From a virus, in IMG/VR virus record IMGVR_UViG_3300037166_000005, positions 1 to 37,404 of that record: a DNA stretch of 37,404 bases; one strand, 5' to 3'. Below, piece after piece: positions 28,983 to 37,266 of the stretch. Numbering within the stretch: position 1 is the stretch's first letter; each line of letters begins with the position of its first letter. Made by a program: the position numbers and the translations under genes. Below the pieces are notes generated by a model. The model ran no database searches. It was not told where the DNA came from and saw nothing but the letters and a program-made list of their open reading frames with translations.

Positions 28983-31948
28983 CAGGGTTTCACCGTTCCG
29001 GCTGGTTTACTCATGTCATGCTTTTTGAGCCACTTCTTGAAATCGTCAACTTGCATTGGTGTCACATCCATGTAGATGGAGCAAGCGCGGTCGTGGCCGG
29101 CATTGAATGCCTTGATGGCGTCATCCATAGATGAATAACCGACAAAACACTTGTGCTCGTCAAACCCACGCCGTGGCGGCAAATGCTTCTGATCGAAGAT
29201 GTAAACCCAGGTAGACGCTGGATCAGGCCCGATGCAGATGTCGAGCGAATCACCGTCCGCACCAGGAATGCCGTCAAAGTAGCCGTAGTCATACGCCATG
29301 CGCACTCGCCAGCCTTGCCCTGTGCGCCATTGGCCGCGTTTCTGCTCGATGACCACTGGAAGGCCGTGGATAGTTTTAGTTTCAACTGCGGGGCCGTCGG
29401 CGTCGCGGGCCTGGCCTGTGTCACCAACGAAACCACGACTTCTAGCGTATGCTTTACATTTAGCCGGATCAACACCGTACTGGTCTGCGTAGATATACAG
29501 GTTATCAAATGCGCGCCTATAAAGCAGTGCTACACCTTCGTCAGTACCGCGCAGTGCTTTTGGCAATGTTTCCGCTTCATTATCGCAAGCTTCCAGCCAG
29601 ATAAGCTCGGGCGTCATCTTAGTGTCTTCGGCCCTCGTACGCGCCTTCCCCTGAGCACGCTGTACATACTTTAATACTTGCTGCTGCACATGCTCTGGCT
29701 TGAACCCGCGCTCAGTAGTAACATAGGCACCCCTAACCCACACACCCATTTCATACTGTCCGTTGCCGCTCACTGTCGCTCGCAAGTCCAGGTCAGGTTT
29801 GCGCGCGCCAGGCGCCTCTGTCCCAAACCAAACAATGTAGGCATAGTTTGAATCACTTGTTATTCGGAAGCCAGCGCTACGCAGCGCCTCTACTGTTGCC
29901 AGTTTAGCCGCACTCCATGGTTTGACGTCGTTCGCCCTTCCGCGTCTATAAGCATCAGAACAAGACGGGCAGACTACCGAGCCGTTCACGTCATCGCCAT
30001 CCAAGTCAGCGGCACACCATTGGCACTTGGTGACGCCCTTGCGGAGGTCGGCATCTTGTGCGAAGCCTCTAGACCGTGCATACGCCATACATTTAGCTGG
30101 GTCAACGTGAGCCTGCTCTGCATAAAAGCTGAGGTTTCTAACTACACGTTTATGAAGTTCGATCTCGCCTTGTTCCGTACCCCGCAGTGCTTTTGGCAGT
30201 GTTAAAGCCTCATTGTCACAGGCGTCCAACCAAACAAGCTCAGCGCGAGTTGTCGCATACTTAGACCCGGCATCCTTCGCCTTTGAAGTGCCTTCCGAAC
30301 CCTCCTCCACAGACCCATTTGGTGGAGCCTGGTGACCCTGTGGCTCATCCGCCTCACCCGGCTGGCCGTTTACCTTACCGGCCTTATTCTCTTCCGTCAG
30401 GGCCTTAGCGGGCGAGGACGCAGGATTCAGCCCTCCGCCCTCAGCACCGAATAACCCTTCGCCCATTTCGCCTTCGGCTTGGACCTTGTCACTAAGCTTC
30501 TCGATGTCCTCGTCAGTGATGTTGGTGAAGATCTCGGTGCGGGTGCTGGACTGCTTCAGTTCCTTGGCGAATGTGCGCAGGCTGATGCCGCCTGCATTCA
30601 ACGCCACTACGGCGGTATCTACTACGGTCTTAGCCAGCTCAGCCTTCTCTTTGTCATCCAGCACGCGGATGGAGGGGAACAGTAGGTCAAGGTCGTCCGG
30701 CACTTCTCCCAACTCGCTCATACACAGGACCGGGTACAGCTTTTCCAAAGCTGGCCGCAATGTAACGTCGGACTCAGTGGAGATGGTCTCTTCGTAAATC
30801 TTCTCGTCACCGTCACCGGCCTGTCCGAGCCCGCTGTAAGTACGGCCCCACAACCGAGTGACCGGCATCTTGGCGGCACCGCTAATAGCCAACTGCCACA
30901 TCTGCATCATGTCCGACAAGCCGGCGAAGCTATACTGCGTTTGGCTCAGCTCACCGTCCTTCTCGAGCAGCGCGAGGCTTTGATTCGACAGCATCTCATT
31001 GAACCGCTGCATGCGCTGCTCGAACTTCTGCGCCGCTGCTTGGTTCATACTGAGACCGGACATCATGCCGGCAAGGTCTGGCGCCTTCATCCCAAGAATG
31101 TTAGCTCTGAAGGAAAGCGACAATGCGTTCGACGTCAGCGTGTCATAACCTTGAATGGTTTGAATCACTGGAGCTAGGACGCTGATGCCCCAATCCTGAT
31201 AAGCTGAGTTCTCCGGCTCCGGCATTCGCGGGCCGCTAAAACGAAGGATGCGGCTGTTGTGCACTTTGAAGCTGTCGCCGCCTTTGACCTTAACTTCGTA
31301 GAATTCTGAATGACCAAAGTCCAATGGGCGATTGAGGTCGTCGCAAACGTCGCCCGTTGGTGAGATCCCACTCCAGCGATCGAAGGTGATAAGACCTGCG
31401 TAGTCATGAATACCCACGCTGTCAAGTTCTAGGGGTTGATCCAGTTCTTTGTCTTGCTTCTTGATAGCGATCAGCGCGCCTGCGCCGCCAAACAACCGCG
31501 CCTTCTCAATAGCCTCGCGAACCTTACTGCGCGTGTTGGTGCGGCGAACGGCGCGATCGATACGCGTAAGATCTTCAGGATCAATGTCGCTAGTGATCTT
31601 CGGCCAAGTCTTGACGATATCCTCAGCGGGCGCGCAGACGATGCGGCGGGCGATCCAGGACGACTCGAAGAAGGAGATGATAGCCCAAAAATTAAGCGAG
31701 AACCGCATTAGCGGGTATTCAGCATAGTTCTCAAGGCTGGAAGTGCCATAACCCGTGCGTGCCGCTGGGTTGCTGAAGACGTCGATGGCATGGGCCAAGT
31801 TGGAGGTAGTGGGTCCTATCAAACCAAGATGATCTTCTTGCTTAGTGATCTTACTGCGCTTTGAATACTGTGCGCCAACGGGCGCTGTGCGGGCGTCGAA
31901 CAATGTGTCAAGAGCGGAGCGGGCCGCTTTGTTTTTGCTAGATGGCAT
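28982..31948 (-). CDS. Portal protein (DUF1073) with a long modular C-terminal extension
   Basis: 988 residues. Residues 1-500 are a DUF1073 portal: SFFESSWIARRIVCAPAEDIVKTWP, AIEKARLFGGAGALI, LSFRANILGMKAPDL and MPVTRLWGRTYSGLGQAGDGD. The extension carries AKDAG (about 555), a helical module ELVWLDACDNEALTLPKALRGT ending AYARSRGF, a zinc ribbon (CQWC, CPSC), a beta module, a second copy ELIWLEACDNEAETLPKALRGT ending AYARSRGF, and then a domain of about 125 residues. That last domain (WRVRMAYDYGYFDGIPGADGDSLD, CIGPDP, VYIFDQKHLPPRRGFDEHKC) matches the phage 'InPase' pyrophosphatase-like domain. Portals of this family usually have 450-600 residues. The extension would face the capsid interior or the neck; its function is unknown. 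Confidence 0.88.
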   Translation of the reverse strand: MPSSKNKAARSALDTLFDARTAPVGAQYSKRSKITKQEDHLGLIGPTTSNLAHAIDVFSNPAARTGYGTSSLENYAEYPLMRFSLNFWAIISFFESSWIARRIVCAPAEDIVKTWPKITSDIDPEDLTRIDRAVRRTNTRSKVREAIEKARLFGGAGALIAIKKQDKELDQPLELDSVGIHDYAGLITFDRWSGISPTGDVCDDLNRPLDFGHSEFYEVKVKGGDSFKVHNSRILRFSGPRMPEPENSAYQDWGISVLAPVIQTIQGYDTLTSNALSLSFRANILGMKAPDLAGMMSGLSMNQAAAQKFEQRMQRFNEMLSNQSLALLEKDGELSQTQYSFAGLSDMMQMWQLAISGAAKMPVTRLWGRTYSGLGQAGDGDEKIYEETISTESDVTLRPALEKLYPVLCMSELGEVPDDLDLLFPSIRVLDDKEKAELAKTVVDTAVVALNAGGISLRTFAKELKQSSTRTEIFTNITDEDIEKLSDKVQAEGEMGEGLFGAEGGGLNPASSPAKALTEENKAGKVNGQPGEADEPQGHQAPPNGSVEEGSEGTSKAKDAGSKYATTRAELVWLDACDNEALTLPKALRGTEQGEIELHKRVVRNLSFYAEQAHVDPAKCMAYARSRGFAQDADLRKGVTKCQWCAADLDGDDVNGSVVCPSCSDAYRRGRANDVKPWSAAKLATVEALRSAGFRITSDSNYAYIVWFGTEAPGARKPDLDLRATVSGNGQYEMGVWVRGAYVTTERGFKPEHVQQQVLKYVQRAQGKARTRAEDTKMTPELIWLEACDNEAETLPKALRGTDEGVALLYRRAFDNLYIYADQYGVDPAKCKAYARSRGFVGDTGQARDADGPAVETKTIHGLPVVIEQKRGQWRTGQGWRVRMAYDYGYFDGIPGADGDSLDICIGPDPASTWVYIFDQKHLPPRRGFDEHKCFVGYSSMDDAIKAFNAGHDRACSIYMDVTPMQVDDFKKWLKKHDMSKPAGTVKP
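29437..30248 (-). repeat. Two copies of a 59-residue module in the portal extension
   Basis: Copies at 29437-29613 and 30069-30248 share W-L-x-ACDNEA-x-TLPKALRGT and YGVDPAKC or AHVDPAKC followed by AYARSRGF. They are clearly related at the DNA level in parts. A zinc ribbon and a beta module lie between them. Confidence 0.9.
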
Positions 31949-31992
31949 AACTCAGCGGCCCTCCTTTCCCTTGTTAGGTGTATGTGGTCGAC

Positions 31993-32517
31993 TTAGACTG
32001 AAACTGTGAATGATGCTGTCGCAGGTGTACTACTGACGCACTCCGGCAATCGCTGCAAATCATCGGTCAGGCGGCTGTGTACACCGAACTTACTCAGATC
32101 GATGTGCCAGGTTGGCCAGCCATTTTGCAATCGTTCCAGCGCGCTCAGCCACGCGCCATCTTCAGTGGCGGCGAAAGTAGAGTTTGCACTAATAACGAGG
32201 TAACTACCGCCTTCCACATCAGATCGCAATCGTTCGCCTAGCACCACAAAACCTACATGACCAAGCATAACGGCATTAGCCAGTGGAAAGTCCTCAGTTA
32301 CACGCGAACTAGCTGAAAAACTTTTACGCGCCAGTACTAGTTTGGGGTCACAGACGTGTGGGTACCATTCTGTATTGGGGTAAATAGGTCCGACTGGATT
32401 GTTGAACGCCGTCCCGCCCCACTCAGTTCCCATCTTGACAATAAGTTCGCCGCAATTCTCACAAGTGTGCGGCCCGTAATAAACGATTTTCGAATTTCTA
32501 AACGTAATCAATGCCAT
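31993..32517 (-). CDS. Unknown protein with a CxxC metal-site motif
   Basis: 174 residues from ATG 32517, with AGGAGA eight bases upstream; an earlier in-frame start lacks one. The N-terminal half has HTCENCGELIVKMG (Cys19, Cys22) and WYPHVC (His54, Cys56), a likely zinc site. The second half (LANAVMLGHVGFVVLGERLRSD, SANSTFAATEDGAWLSALERLQ) resembles no family I can name. It lies just before the portal gene. Confidence 0.75.
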   Translation of the reverse strand: MALITFRNSKIVYYGPHTCENCGELIVKMGTEWGGTAFNNPVGPIYPNTEWYPHVCDPKLVLARKSFSASSRVTEDFPLANAVMLGHVGFVVLGERLRSDVEGGSYLVISANSTFAATEDGAWLSALERLQNGWPTWHIDLSKFGVHSRLTDDLQRLPECVSSTPATASFTVSV

Positions 32518-32603
32518 TTGCGTATTCTCCTGCGTAAGTAGGTCGCGCGCTGTCAAGTCGAATGCTACAAATACCGCGCATTAAGTATTCGTATCACTAT
32601 GGA

Positions 32604-32897
32604 CTACTTATCAGGCGCTTCCAACTCAGTTTTCGCGGCGTACGCATCAAGCCGCGCGTTCATCACGTCGTCAAGCGTAAAGCCCTTTTCAATTTCGCAC
32701 TTACTAAGTGTCGGCTCTGTTCCAGTGAAACTCAACTTTGTACAAACGGCAACCTGTTCACCCGTCGGTTTGTACAAAGTAAGACTAGTGGGCATGCTGA
32801 GCGGCGCCGTAACACCCGACTGAACGAGCCGGGGCGCGGCTGATGTAGGAGGAGCATGAACTGACACGCTCAGTACAAGCGCAAGCAGAAAGTACAT
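32604..32897 (-). CDS. Small exported protein
   Basis: 97 residues with GGAGG seven bases before the ATG. Residues 1-20 (MYFLLALVLSVSVHAPPTSA) are a probable signal peptide ending SA-AP. The mature part has two Cys and a Val/Thr-rich segment (SMPTSLTLYKPTGEQVAVC) followed by a charged helical end. Function unknown; the SD lies inside the end of the upstream gene, so it is probably coupled. Confidence 0.75.
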   Translation of the reverse strand: MYFLLALVLSVSVHAPPTSAAPRLVQSGVTAPLSMPTSLTLYKPTGEQVAVCTKLSFTGTEPTLSKCEIEKGFTLDDVMNARLDAYAAKTELEAPDK

Positions 32898-32899
32898 AC

Positions 32900-33172
32900 T
32901 CAGACCTCCGTGCCCAGATTCACTTCATCAGAGGTAAGCCAGATGACTTCATCTTCACTATAGCACCGCGGTTTGATATCGCCGCCCTGCTTGACGAAGG
33001 CCCAGAGCACGCGCTTGCTAGGCGAAACGATCTCACGCAAGATGGCAGCATCAAGTTCCATACCGTTGATGACAAGGATGTCGTTTTTACTAACAATGAG
33101 GCGCCATCGTGCGGGCGCGACCGTGCCGCTAGGCCGTGTTACGCCCGCCGTGTGGGTCAAGCGCTTAATCAT
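32900..33172 (-). CDS. Small protein of unknown function
   Basis: 90 residues from ATG 33172, which overlaps the upstream stop (ATGA). Sequence begins MIKRLTHTAGVTRPSGTVAP and contains RWRLIVSKNDILVINGMELD and EDEVIWLTSDEV. A small beta-rich fold is likely. No family is recognised, no signal peptide. It lies between two exported proteins. Confidence 0.7.
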   Translation of the reverse strand: MIKRLTHTAGVTRPSGTVAPARWRLIVSKNDILVINGMELDAAILREIVSPSKRVLWAFVKQGGDIKPRCYSEDEVIWLTSDEVNLGTEV

Positions 33173-33978
33173 TGCTGGACGTAAGTTAGGACGCCGATCT
33201 GCGTACCAGCGCCGCCGTTGACAAGGCAAAGCCCTGAGCCAGCCGGCGCAGTAAATGTAGTTCCGCCCCACCCCATCGTAAGCCACATGCCCGCAGTAGG
33301 CACGATAGTGCCTGTCAAAGCGGTTGGCGACGTGCAGGTAGTGCTGCCGCCCGATTCAAACGCCGCGGTAGCAGTAGTGGCGGAGATGCCCATGGCGACA
33401 TTGCAAACGTAGATAGCCTTGCCAGCTGACACTGCAACAAGCTGCGTTGTACCGGCGCCGCTCGTACTGATAACGACAGACGACTTCACCACATTAGGGT
33501 TCACGCATGGATCACCGCCGATTGTGTGCGTAACGACGATGAGCGCTGGACTGAATGTTACATTGATAGTACCAGCGGTTGGGTATGTAGTACAGGCGTA
33601 CGTTGCTACATACTGATCACCCTCAGCAACAGTTGGCGTAATGCTGAATTGCTGAATACCTGTCGATGGCGTAAAAGCCGTGCTAACTGCCAATATAGTG
33701 CTAGAATTGACCACGTTGTTCTGCACATAATAAAGATTCAAAGTGCAGGCATTCGGCGATCCGGTAATGCCAGTCTCAGTGATATTCAAAGTACCGATAC
33801 CGCTGAACGTTGTCAACCTGATAGCCGAACTAGTGACCGTGGCTGTAGCGGGCGCGCCTGTGATCAACGTAATGCCGCCATATCCGACATTAGTGATGGA
33901 AGGTGTTTGAGTGGAAGCGGGCAGCGCCGTGAAGAGGCCGAGGACAGCTGCCAAGAGAGCTACGAAATACTTCTTCAT
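33169..33978 (-). CDS. Exported beta-rich protein
   Basis: 269 residues from ATG 33978, with AGGAG nine bases upstream. MKKYFVALLAAVLGLFTALPAS is a clear signal peptide. The mature chain is Thr/Ser/Val-rich and beta, with eight Cys. The C-terminal 110 residues (STSGAGTTQLVAVSAGKAIYVCNVAMG..CTSPTALTGTI..GSGLCLVNGGAGTQIGVLTYVQ) match a domain I know from proteins beside phage structural genes, of unknown role. It may coat or modify the cell surface, or attach to virions after lysis. Confidence 0.75.
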   Translation of the reverse strand: MKKYFVALLAAVLGLFTALPASTQTPSITNVGYGGITLITGAPATATVTSSAIRLTTFSGIGTLNITETGITGSPNACTLNLYYVQNNVVNSSTILAVSTAFTPSTGIQQFSITPTVAEGDQYVATYACTTYPTAGTINVTFSPALIVVTHTIGGDPCVNPNVVKSSVVISTSGAGTTQLVAVSAGKAIYVCNVAMGISATTATAAFESGGSTTCTSPTALTGTIVPTAGMWLTMGWGGTTFTAPAGSGLCLVNGGAGTQIGVLTYVQQ

Positions 33979-34016
33979 GTGCTGCGTCTCCTGTGGTTCT
34001 TGGTGCGTTGAAGTTG

Positions 34017-34865
34017 TCAAGCCGCGCTCTGTAAATTGAATGCGGTGATGAATTGTTGCTTATTCATTTGCTGCAGAGTACCATGGCGATACACTTTGCG
34101 AGGCCAGGTTACGTCGTCGATTGAAAGCAGCGGAGCGATGGTACAACGGCAGTTGAAGATGCCGCCTGGGCCGTAGTGGCCATGCGACGGTTCACCATGC
34201 AGAACCTCGGGGTCAGGCAAGTCATCAAGTGCGAAGATTATCTTGTCCATCGCTTTGTGGCTAGGGCGAACCCGTGCATCCTCACTTGTCATCCACTCTG
34301 CAAAGTTGATGCCGATGTCAGCGCACCTCGCCTGCGTTAAGGCAAGCGACGCCTTTGAAGTCTCCGTCCGCGAGATAAGCTGCACTCGTGAACGAAGCAA
34401 TTCCGGGAACCGCGCCCGCATCATTTTCGTCACTGTGCCAGGCCGCGCGCCGTTCTGCTGTGCTTTGCTTACCTCATCGACTAGGGTCTGCGCGGCTTCG
34501 AGCGGAAGCGAACTGATATAAGCGGCATTCTCACGGATGATAGCAGCGATGCGCGCGCCGGTAGCAGTGCCTGTGAGTTCCTTTTGAAGCAGGGTATAGA
34601 GTTTGCGGGCGTTCGTAGACTTCGCCGCGGCAGCGCGCCAGGTTTTCATGTTCGAAACATGGCACCAACTGACCATGCGCTGCGCAAGGGTAGCTGATGC
34701 ATCCTGGATATCTTGGGCCTTGCTACGAGCGGCGAGTTCTTCAAGCCATTGCTGAAGAGTTTGGTCTTTACGCTGCGGGGTGAGGACGCGCCCTGTTATT
34801 TGGCGAATGCCGGCGGCATATTCCCTTTGGATGCGCTGGGGGAGGGTGAACTTAGGTGGAGGCAT
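34017..34865 (-). CDS. Minor head protein, Mu gpF-like head morphogenesis
   Basis: 282 residues. The C-terminal half has RVQLISRTETSKASLALTQAR, MTSEDARVRPSHKAMD and PGGIFNCRCTIAPL, the hallmark of the Mu gpF / SPP1 gp7 minor head family. The N-terminal half is helical. It assists portal and capsid assembly and can be ejected with DNA. It is usually encoded beside the portal gene; here four small genes intervene. GGAGG lies upstream of the ATG. Confidence 0.9.
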   Translation of the reverse strand: MPPPKFTLPQRIQREYAAGIRQITGRVLTPQRKDQTLQQWLEELAARSKAQDIQDASATLAQRMVSWCHVSNMKTWRAAAAKSTNARKLYTLLQKELTGTATGARIAAIIRENAAYISSLPLEAAQTLVDEVSKAQQNGARPGTVTKMMRARFPELLRSRVQLISRTETSKASLALTQARCADIGINFAEWMTSEDARVRPSHKAMDKIIFALDDLPDPEVLHGEPSHGHYGPGGIFNCRCTIAPLLSIDDVTWPRKVYRHGTLQQMNKQQFITAFNLQSAA

Positions 34866-34892
34866 GATGAGGAGTTACCTCCATAAACTTAA

Positions 34893-35246
34893 CTACTGAA
34901 TCGTTCCAGCTTCGCGCCGATTACGCCACGCGCTCATCGCCTGGTCTTGCTTTGTCGCTGCCATCACTATCGCAGCGTGTTCATCAGGCAACCATAAGTA
35001 ACGGAAGCAACCTAAACGCTGGTCTCGCAGGTCTGGCTTCACTCGCGCGAGTTTGCCGTGCGATAAGCGCAAGTTGATAATCCCCTCGACTGGTCCACCT
35101 GCTGCCTTGAGCTTCTCAAGCAGCTTCTGATTGAACCCATCCGGACTGGTGTGCTCCGTTGCCATGGTGGAGAGCTCGAACCAATCCAGTGTTATGGGGA
35201 TGGGAAGCTCCTCGCAGTTCGGGAGGGCTAAAGTCGTAGTACCCAT
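34893..35246 (-). CDS. Unknown protein upstream of the minor head gene
   Basis: 117 residues, start overlapping the upstream stop (TGATG). It begins MGTTTLALPNCEELPIPITL and contains IINLRLSHGKLARVKPDLRD and YLWLPDEHAAIVMAATKQDQ. No family or motif is recognised. The spacing places it in the head operon. Confidence 0.7.
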   Translation of the reverse strand: MGTTTLALPNCEELPIPITLDWFELSTMATEHTSPDGFNQKLLEKLKAAGGPVEGIINLRLSHGKLARVKPDLRDQRLGCFRYLWLPDEHAAIVMAATKQDQAMSAWRNRREAGTIQ

Positions 35247-35701
35247 CAGAGACCTCCCAGTACATCATCGGGTCCATCCAACAAACCGTCTTGGCGCTTT
35301 CCTAGTGGAAAGGCTCGGTTGTAGGGTATCTGCAAGCCATACACACCATCAACCCAGTCTTCATCAATCTTACGACGGCGGTTATGCGCATTGTCGTAGC
35401 GCCGCTGCAAGCGCTCGGTAACTGCGAACTCTTTAGTCTTACAGCCTTTGTCGAACCACACAACGGCGAGGCGATGGTAGCCGGCAGTTACTTCGATGAA
35501 CTTCACCACACCAGTCAGCGTTACGCCAACCGTCAGTCCACGCCAGTGAAACACAGTACGAGCCAACTCGTGCGGCTGCCAATGATCATCGTGAGCGACA
35601 ATCTGCGCCCACATCAATTTCAAGCGGCCTAAACTATGACCACCGCATTTACGACTGGCTGCCCACAGCGGACCGTCAATTACAAACTCAGCAAAACTCA
35701 T
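35246..35701 (-). CDS. Unknown protein
   Basis: 151 residues with AAGGAG upstream of the ATG. Contains DGPLWAASRKCGGHSLGRLK, VFHWRGLTVGVTLTGVVKFIEV and a basic stretch (RLQRRYDNAHNRRRKIDEDW). No family recognised. Translationally coupled to the next gene. Confidence 0.7.
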   Translation of the reverse strand: MSFAEFVIDGPLWAASRKCGGHSLGRLKLMWAQIVAHDDHWQPHELARTVFHWRGLTVGVTLTGVVKFIEVTAGYHRLAVVWFDKGCKTKEFAVTERLQRRYDNAHNRRRKIDEDWVDGVYGLQIPYNRAFPLGKRQDGLLDGPDDVLGGL

Positions 35702-35723
35702 TCAGTCTCCTTGCAAAAGACTT

Positions 35724-35855
35724 CTAGTGAACTACCGTGACGACGCCGTCAAGCGCCACGTGGACCCTGCAGCATGAAACTGCGTTCAACGCCGTCTCCA
35801 GCTTCTTCGCCGCCTTGCGTTTACGGCGAAGCTTGAACCACTCGAACAAGAACAT
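35724..35855 (-). CDS. Very small basic protein, 43 residues
   Basis: From ATG 35855, with AAGGAGA eight bases upstream that overlaps the end of the previous gene. It begins MFLFEWFKLRRKRKAAKKLE and ends VHVALDGVVTVVH. An aromatic N-terminus and a highly basic helix suggest membrane or nucleic-acid contact. Longer in-frame starts lack such a site. Confidence 0.65.
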   Translation of the reverse strand: MFLFEWFKLRRKRKAAKKLETALNAVSCCRVHVALDGVVTVVH

Positions 35856-35868
35856 GCGTGCTATCTCC

Positions 35869-36414
35869 TTACCAAGTTTTACGTTCCGGTTGATAAGTGC
35901 GCAGATCGTAACTGCCCATCCCCACGGTTTCTTTTGGGCCGTAGTGCTTAGCAATGAGGGCGGCAATAATGCCGGCCCAGAAGAGAGTGTTGAAAGAGAG
36001 GGAGTCGTGGGCTTTGGACTTGATAAGCTTTGCCATCTTGTCCTGCAGAATGATCTGCTGGCCGTAGTTCAGACCTTTAATCTTCTCAGCCCACAACCTA
36101 CGCGCCGCCGCTTCGCTTTGCGTCTTGTACGCGTTGGCAAGCTCAGCGGCGTCCGTGTCAACTTGGGCGTCGGTGGCTTTGCCGATTAGCCGATCCAAGT
36201 CTACGTTAGACGGCGCACCCAATATAGTGCGTACTAGCTCTGAACTTCCATCTGAGCGACAGATGATCCGCGTGATAGTTGCACCAGGATCGCGCTTCTC
36301 TACGCTCCAGCCATTCGCCGTAGGTACTACATATCGACGTGCTCCGCTGTTCTGTGCGCTGCTAAGCGCGGCTTTAACAGCTGAGTCTTTATCAGCTCGA
36401 TTATACCTAGCCAC
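35869..36414 (-). CDS. Unknown protein with a DUF2188-like N-terminal segment
   Basis: About 181 residues from GTG 36414; GTG 36417 is also possible but sits closer to the GAGG site. Residues 15-45 (AALSSAQNSGARRYVVPTANGW, SVEKRDPG) resemble the small DUF2188 strand module. A basic helical middle and a hydrophobic segment FNTLFWAGIIAALIAKHYG near the C-terminus (possible membrane segment) follow. Starts right behind the orphan terminase 3' end. Confidence 0.7.
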   Translation of the reverse strand: MARYNRADKDSAVKAALSSAQNSGARRYVVPTANGWSVEKRDPGATITRIICRSDGSSELVRTILGAPSNVDLDRLIGKATDAQVDTDAAELANAYKTQSEAAARRLWAEKIKGLNYGQQIILQDKMAKLIKSKAHDSLSFNTLFWAGIIAALIAKHYGPKETVGMGSYDLRTYQPERKTW

Positions 36415-36417
36415 CAC

Positions 36418-36546
36418 TCACCCTCGCAACATCCGCCACGCGGGAATCTTTTCATGCACTCCATAGCGCAAAGCGTCGCAATCATCGTCCTCAACCTTAA
36501 ACGGCTGCTCTTTACCAGCCTTTGCTGCAGTGGCATCCCACGTCAG
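36418..36546 (-). pseudogene. Orphan second copy of the terminase large subunit C-terminus
   Basis: Directly after the stop of the endonuclease gene an open frame of 42 codons begins LTWDATAAKAGKEQPFKVED, continues DDCDALRYGVHEKIPAWRML and ends RG. It aligns without gaps to the intact terminase end (WDKKKSENGTEQVVKKRDHC, PDAGRYIVND), sharing WD, G, EQ, K, D, DA, RY and V. It has no start codon or ribosome binding site. It is a diverged allele of the terminase tail left behind the inserted gene. Confidence 0.75.
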
Positions 36547-37266
36547 CTACGCATGAAGTACATGGCCCATGCGTTTATGCTGCGCACTGGCTTTAGCGCT
36601 AAGCACTGTGAGCGTTTTATCAGAGAAGTAACGCCCGCTAGCTGCACGACGTTTGCCAGCCTCTGATTGTTTGCGCCGTGTTACCACACCAGCTAGACTA
36701 GCATAGTGGCGCATCGATGCTTCACGCGTCTTTACGTGCTCGGCTTCACTCGCGTAACGAATACGAAGTCCGGTTGAATGATTAGCGCATTCACGCTTGC
36801 TAAGCTTACGGCCGGACAACTTCGCTGCTATACGAGCTTTGCACGCTGCACCTTCAGGCGTAGCATAGTACGCAATTTTCTTAGCGGCAACTTTGCCCTT
36901 ATTAGCCGCACCAATCTTCGCGCCGATGGCTTTGCGTTCTTTGTAACTACGATGCCCATAACCGCCGCCATCGCCACCGAGTGTAAGGTTGTAGCCATGC
37001 GGCGTAATTGTATTTAGCTGCTTAATAAAGCACCGCTCAGCTTCGCGCAATAAAGGCTCAGTACATTGATGCAGTGTTTCTATGACAAAATTTGCCGCGC
37101 CCCATTTGCGTAATGCGCGATGAAAGTAAACGTCACTACCATGCGCAGCATCATAGAGATGTCGCGCAAATCGCTTTTCGACAGCGACGATTGTCCACCC
37201 AACGTAGCGCTTACCATTCAGTTTGTTAGTTACGCTGTAAACATTACCGACACGATAACTTTTCAT
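36547..37266 (-). CDS. GIY-YIG homing endonuclease with NUMOD-like repeats
   Basis: 239 residues from ATG 37266, which overlaps the terminase stop (ATGA) and has GGAGG eight bases upstream. The nuclease domain shows NVYSVTNKLNGKRYVGWT, the Arg in KRFARHLYDA, the Glu in PLLREAERCFIKQL and GYNLTLGGDGGG. Lys/Ala-rich DNA-binding repeats follow (GAKIGAANKGKVAAKK, RKLSKRECANHSTGLR). It sits between two copies of the terminase C-terminus. Homing into terminase genes is known in phages; the target here would be terL. Confidence 0.9.
   Translation of the reverse strand: MKSYRVGNVYSVTNKLNGKRYVGWTIVAVEKRFARHLYDAAHGSDVYFHRALRKWGAANFVIETLHQCTEPLLREAERCFIKQLNTITPHGYNLTLGGDGGGYGHRSYKERKAIGAKIGAANKGKVAAKKIAYYATPEGAACKARIAAKLSGRKLSKRECANHSTGLRIRYASEAEHVKTREASMRHYASLAGVVTRRKQSEAGKRRAASGRYFSDKTLTVLSAKASAQHKRMGHVLHA

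Noticed and set aside
23225-31948. Sequencing error or artificial fusion as cause of the very long modular proteins
   Set aside because: The frames are long and clean, with ordered module borders and repeats on both gene and protein level. Three neighbouring genes show the same architecture.
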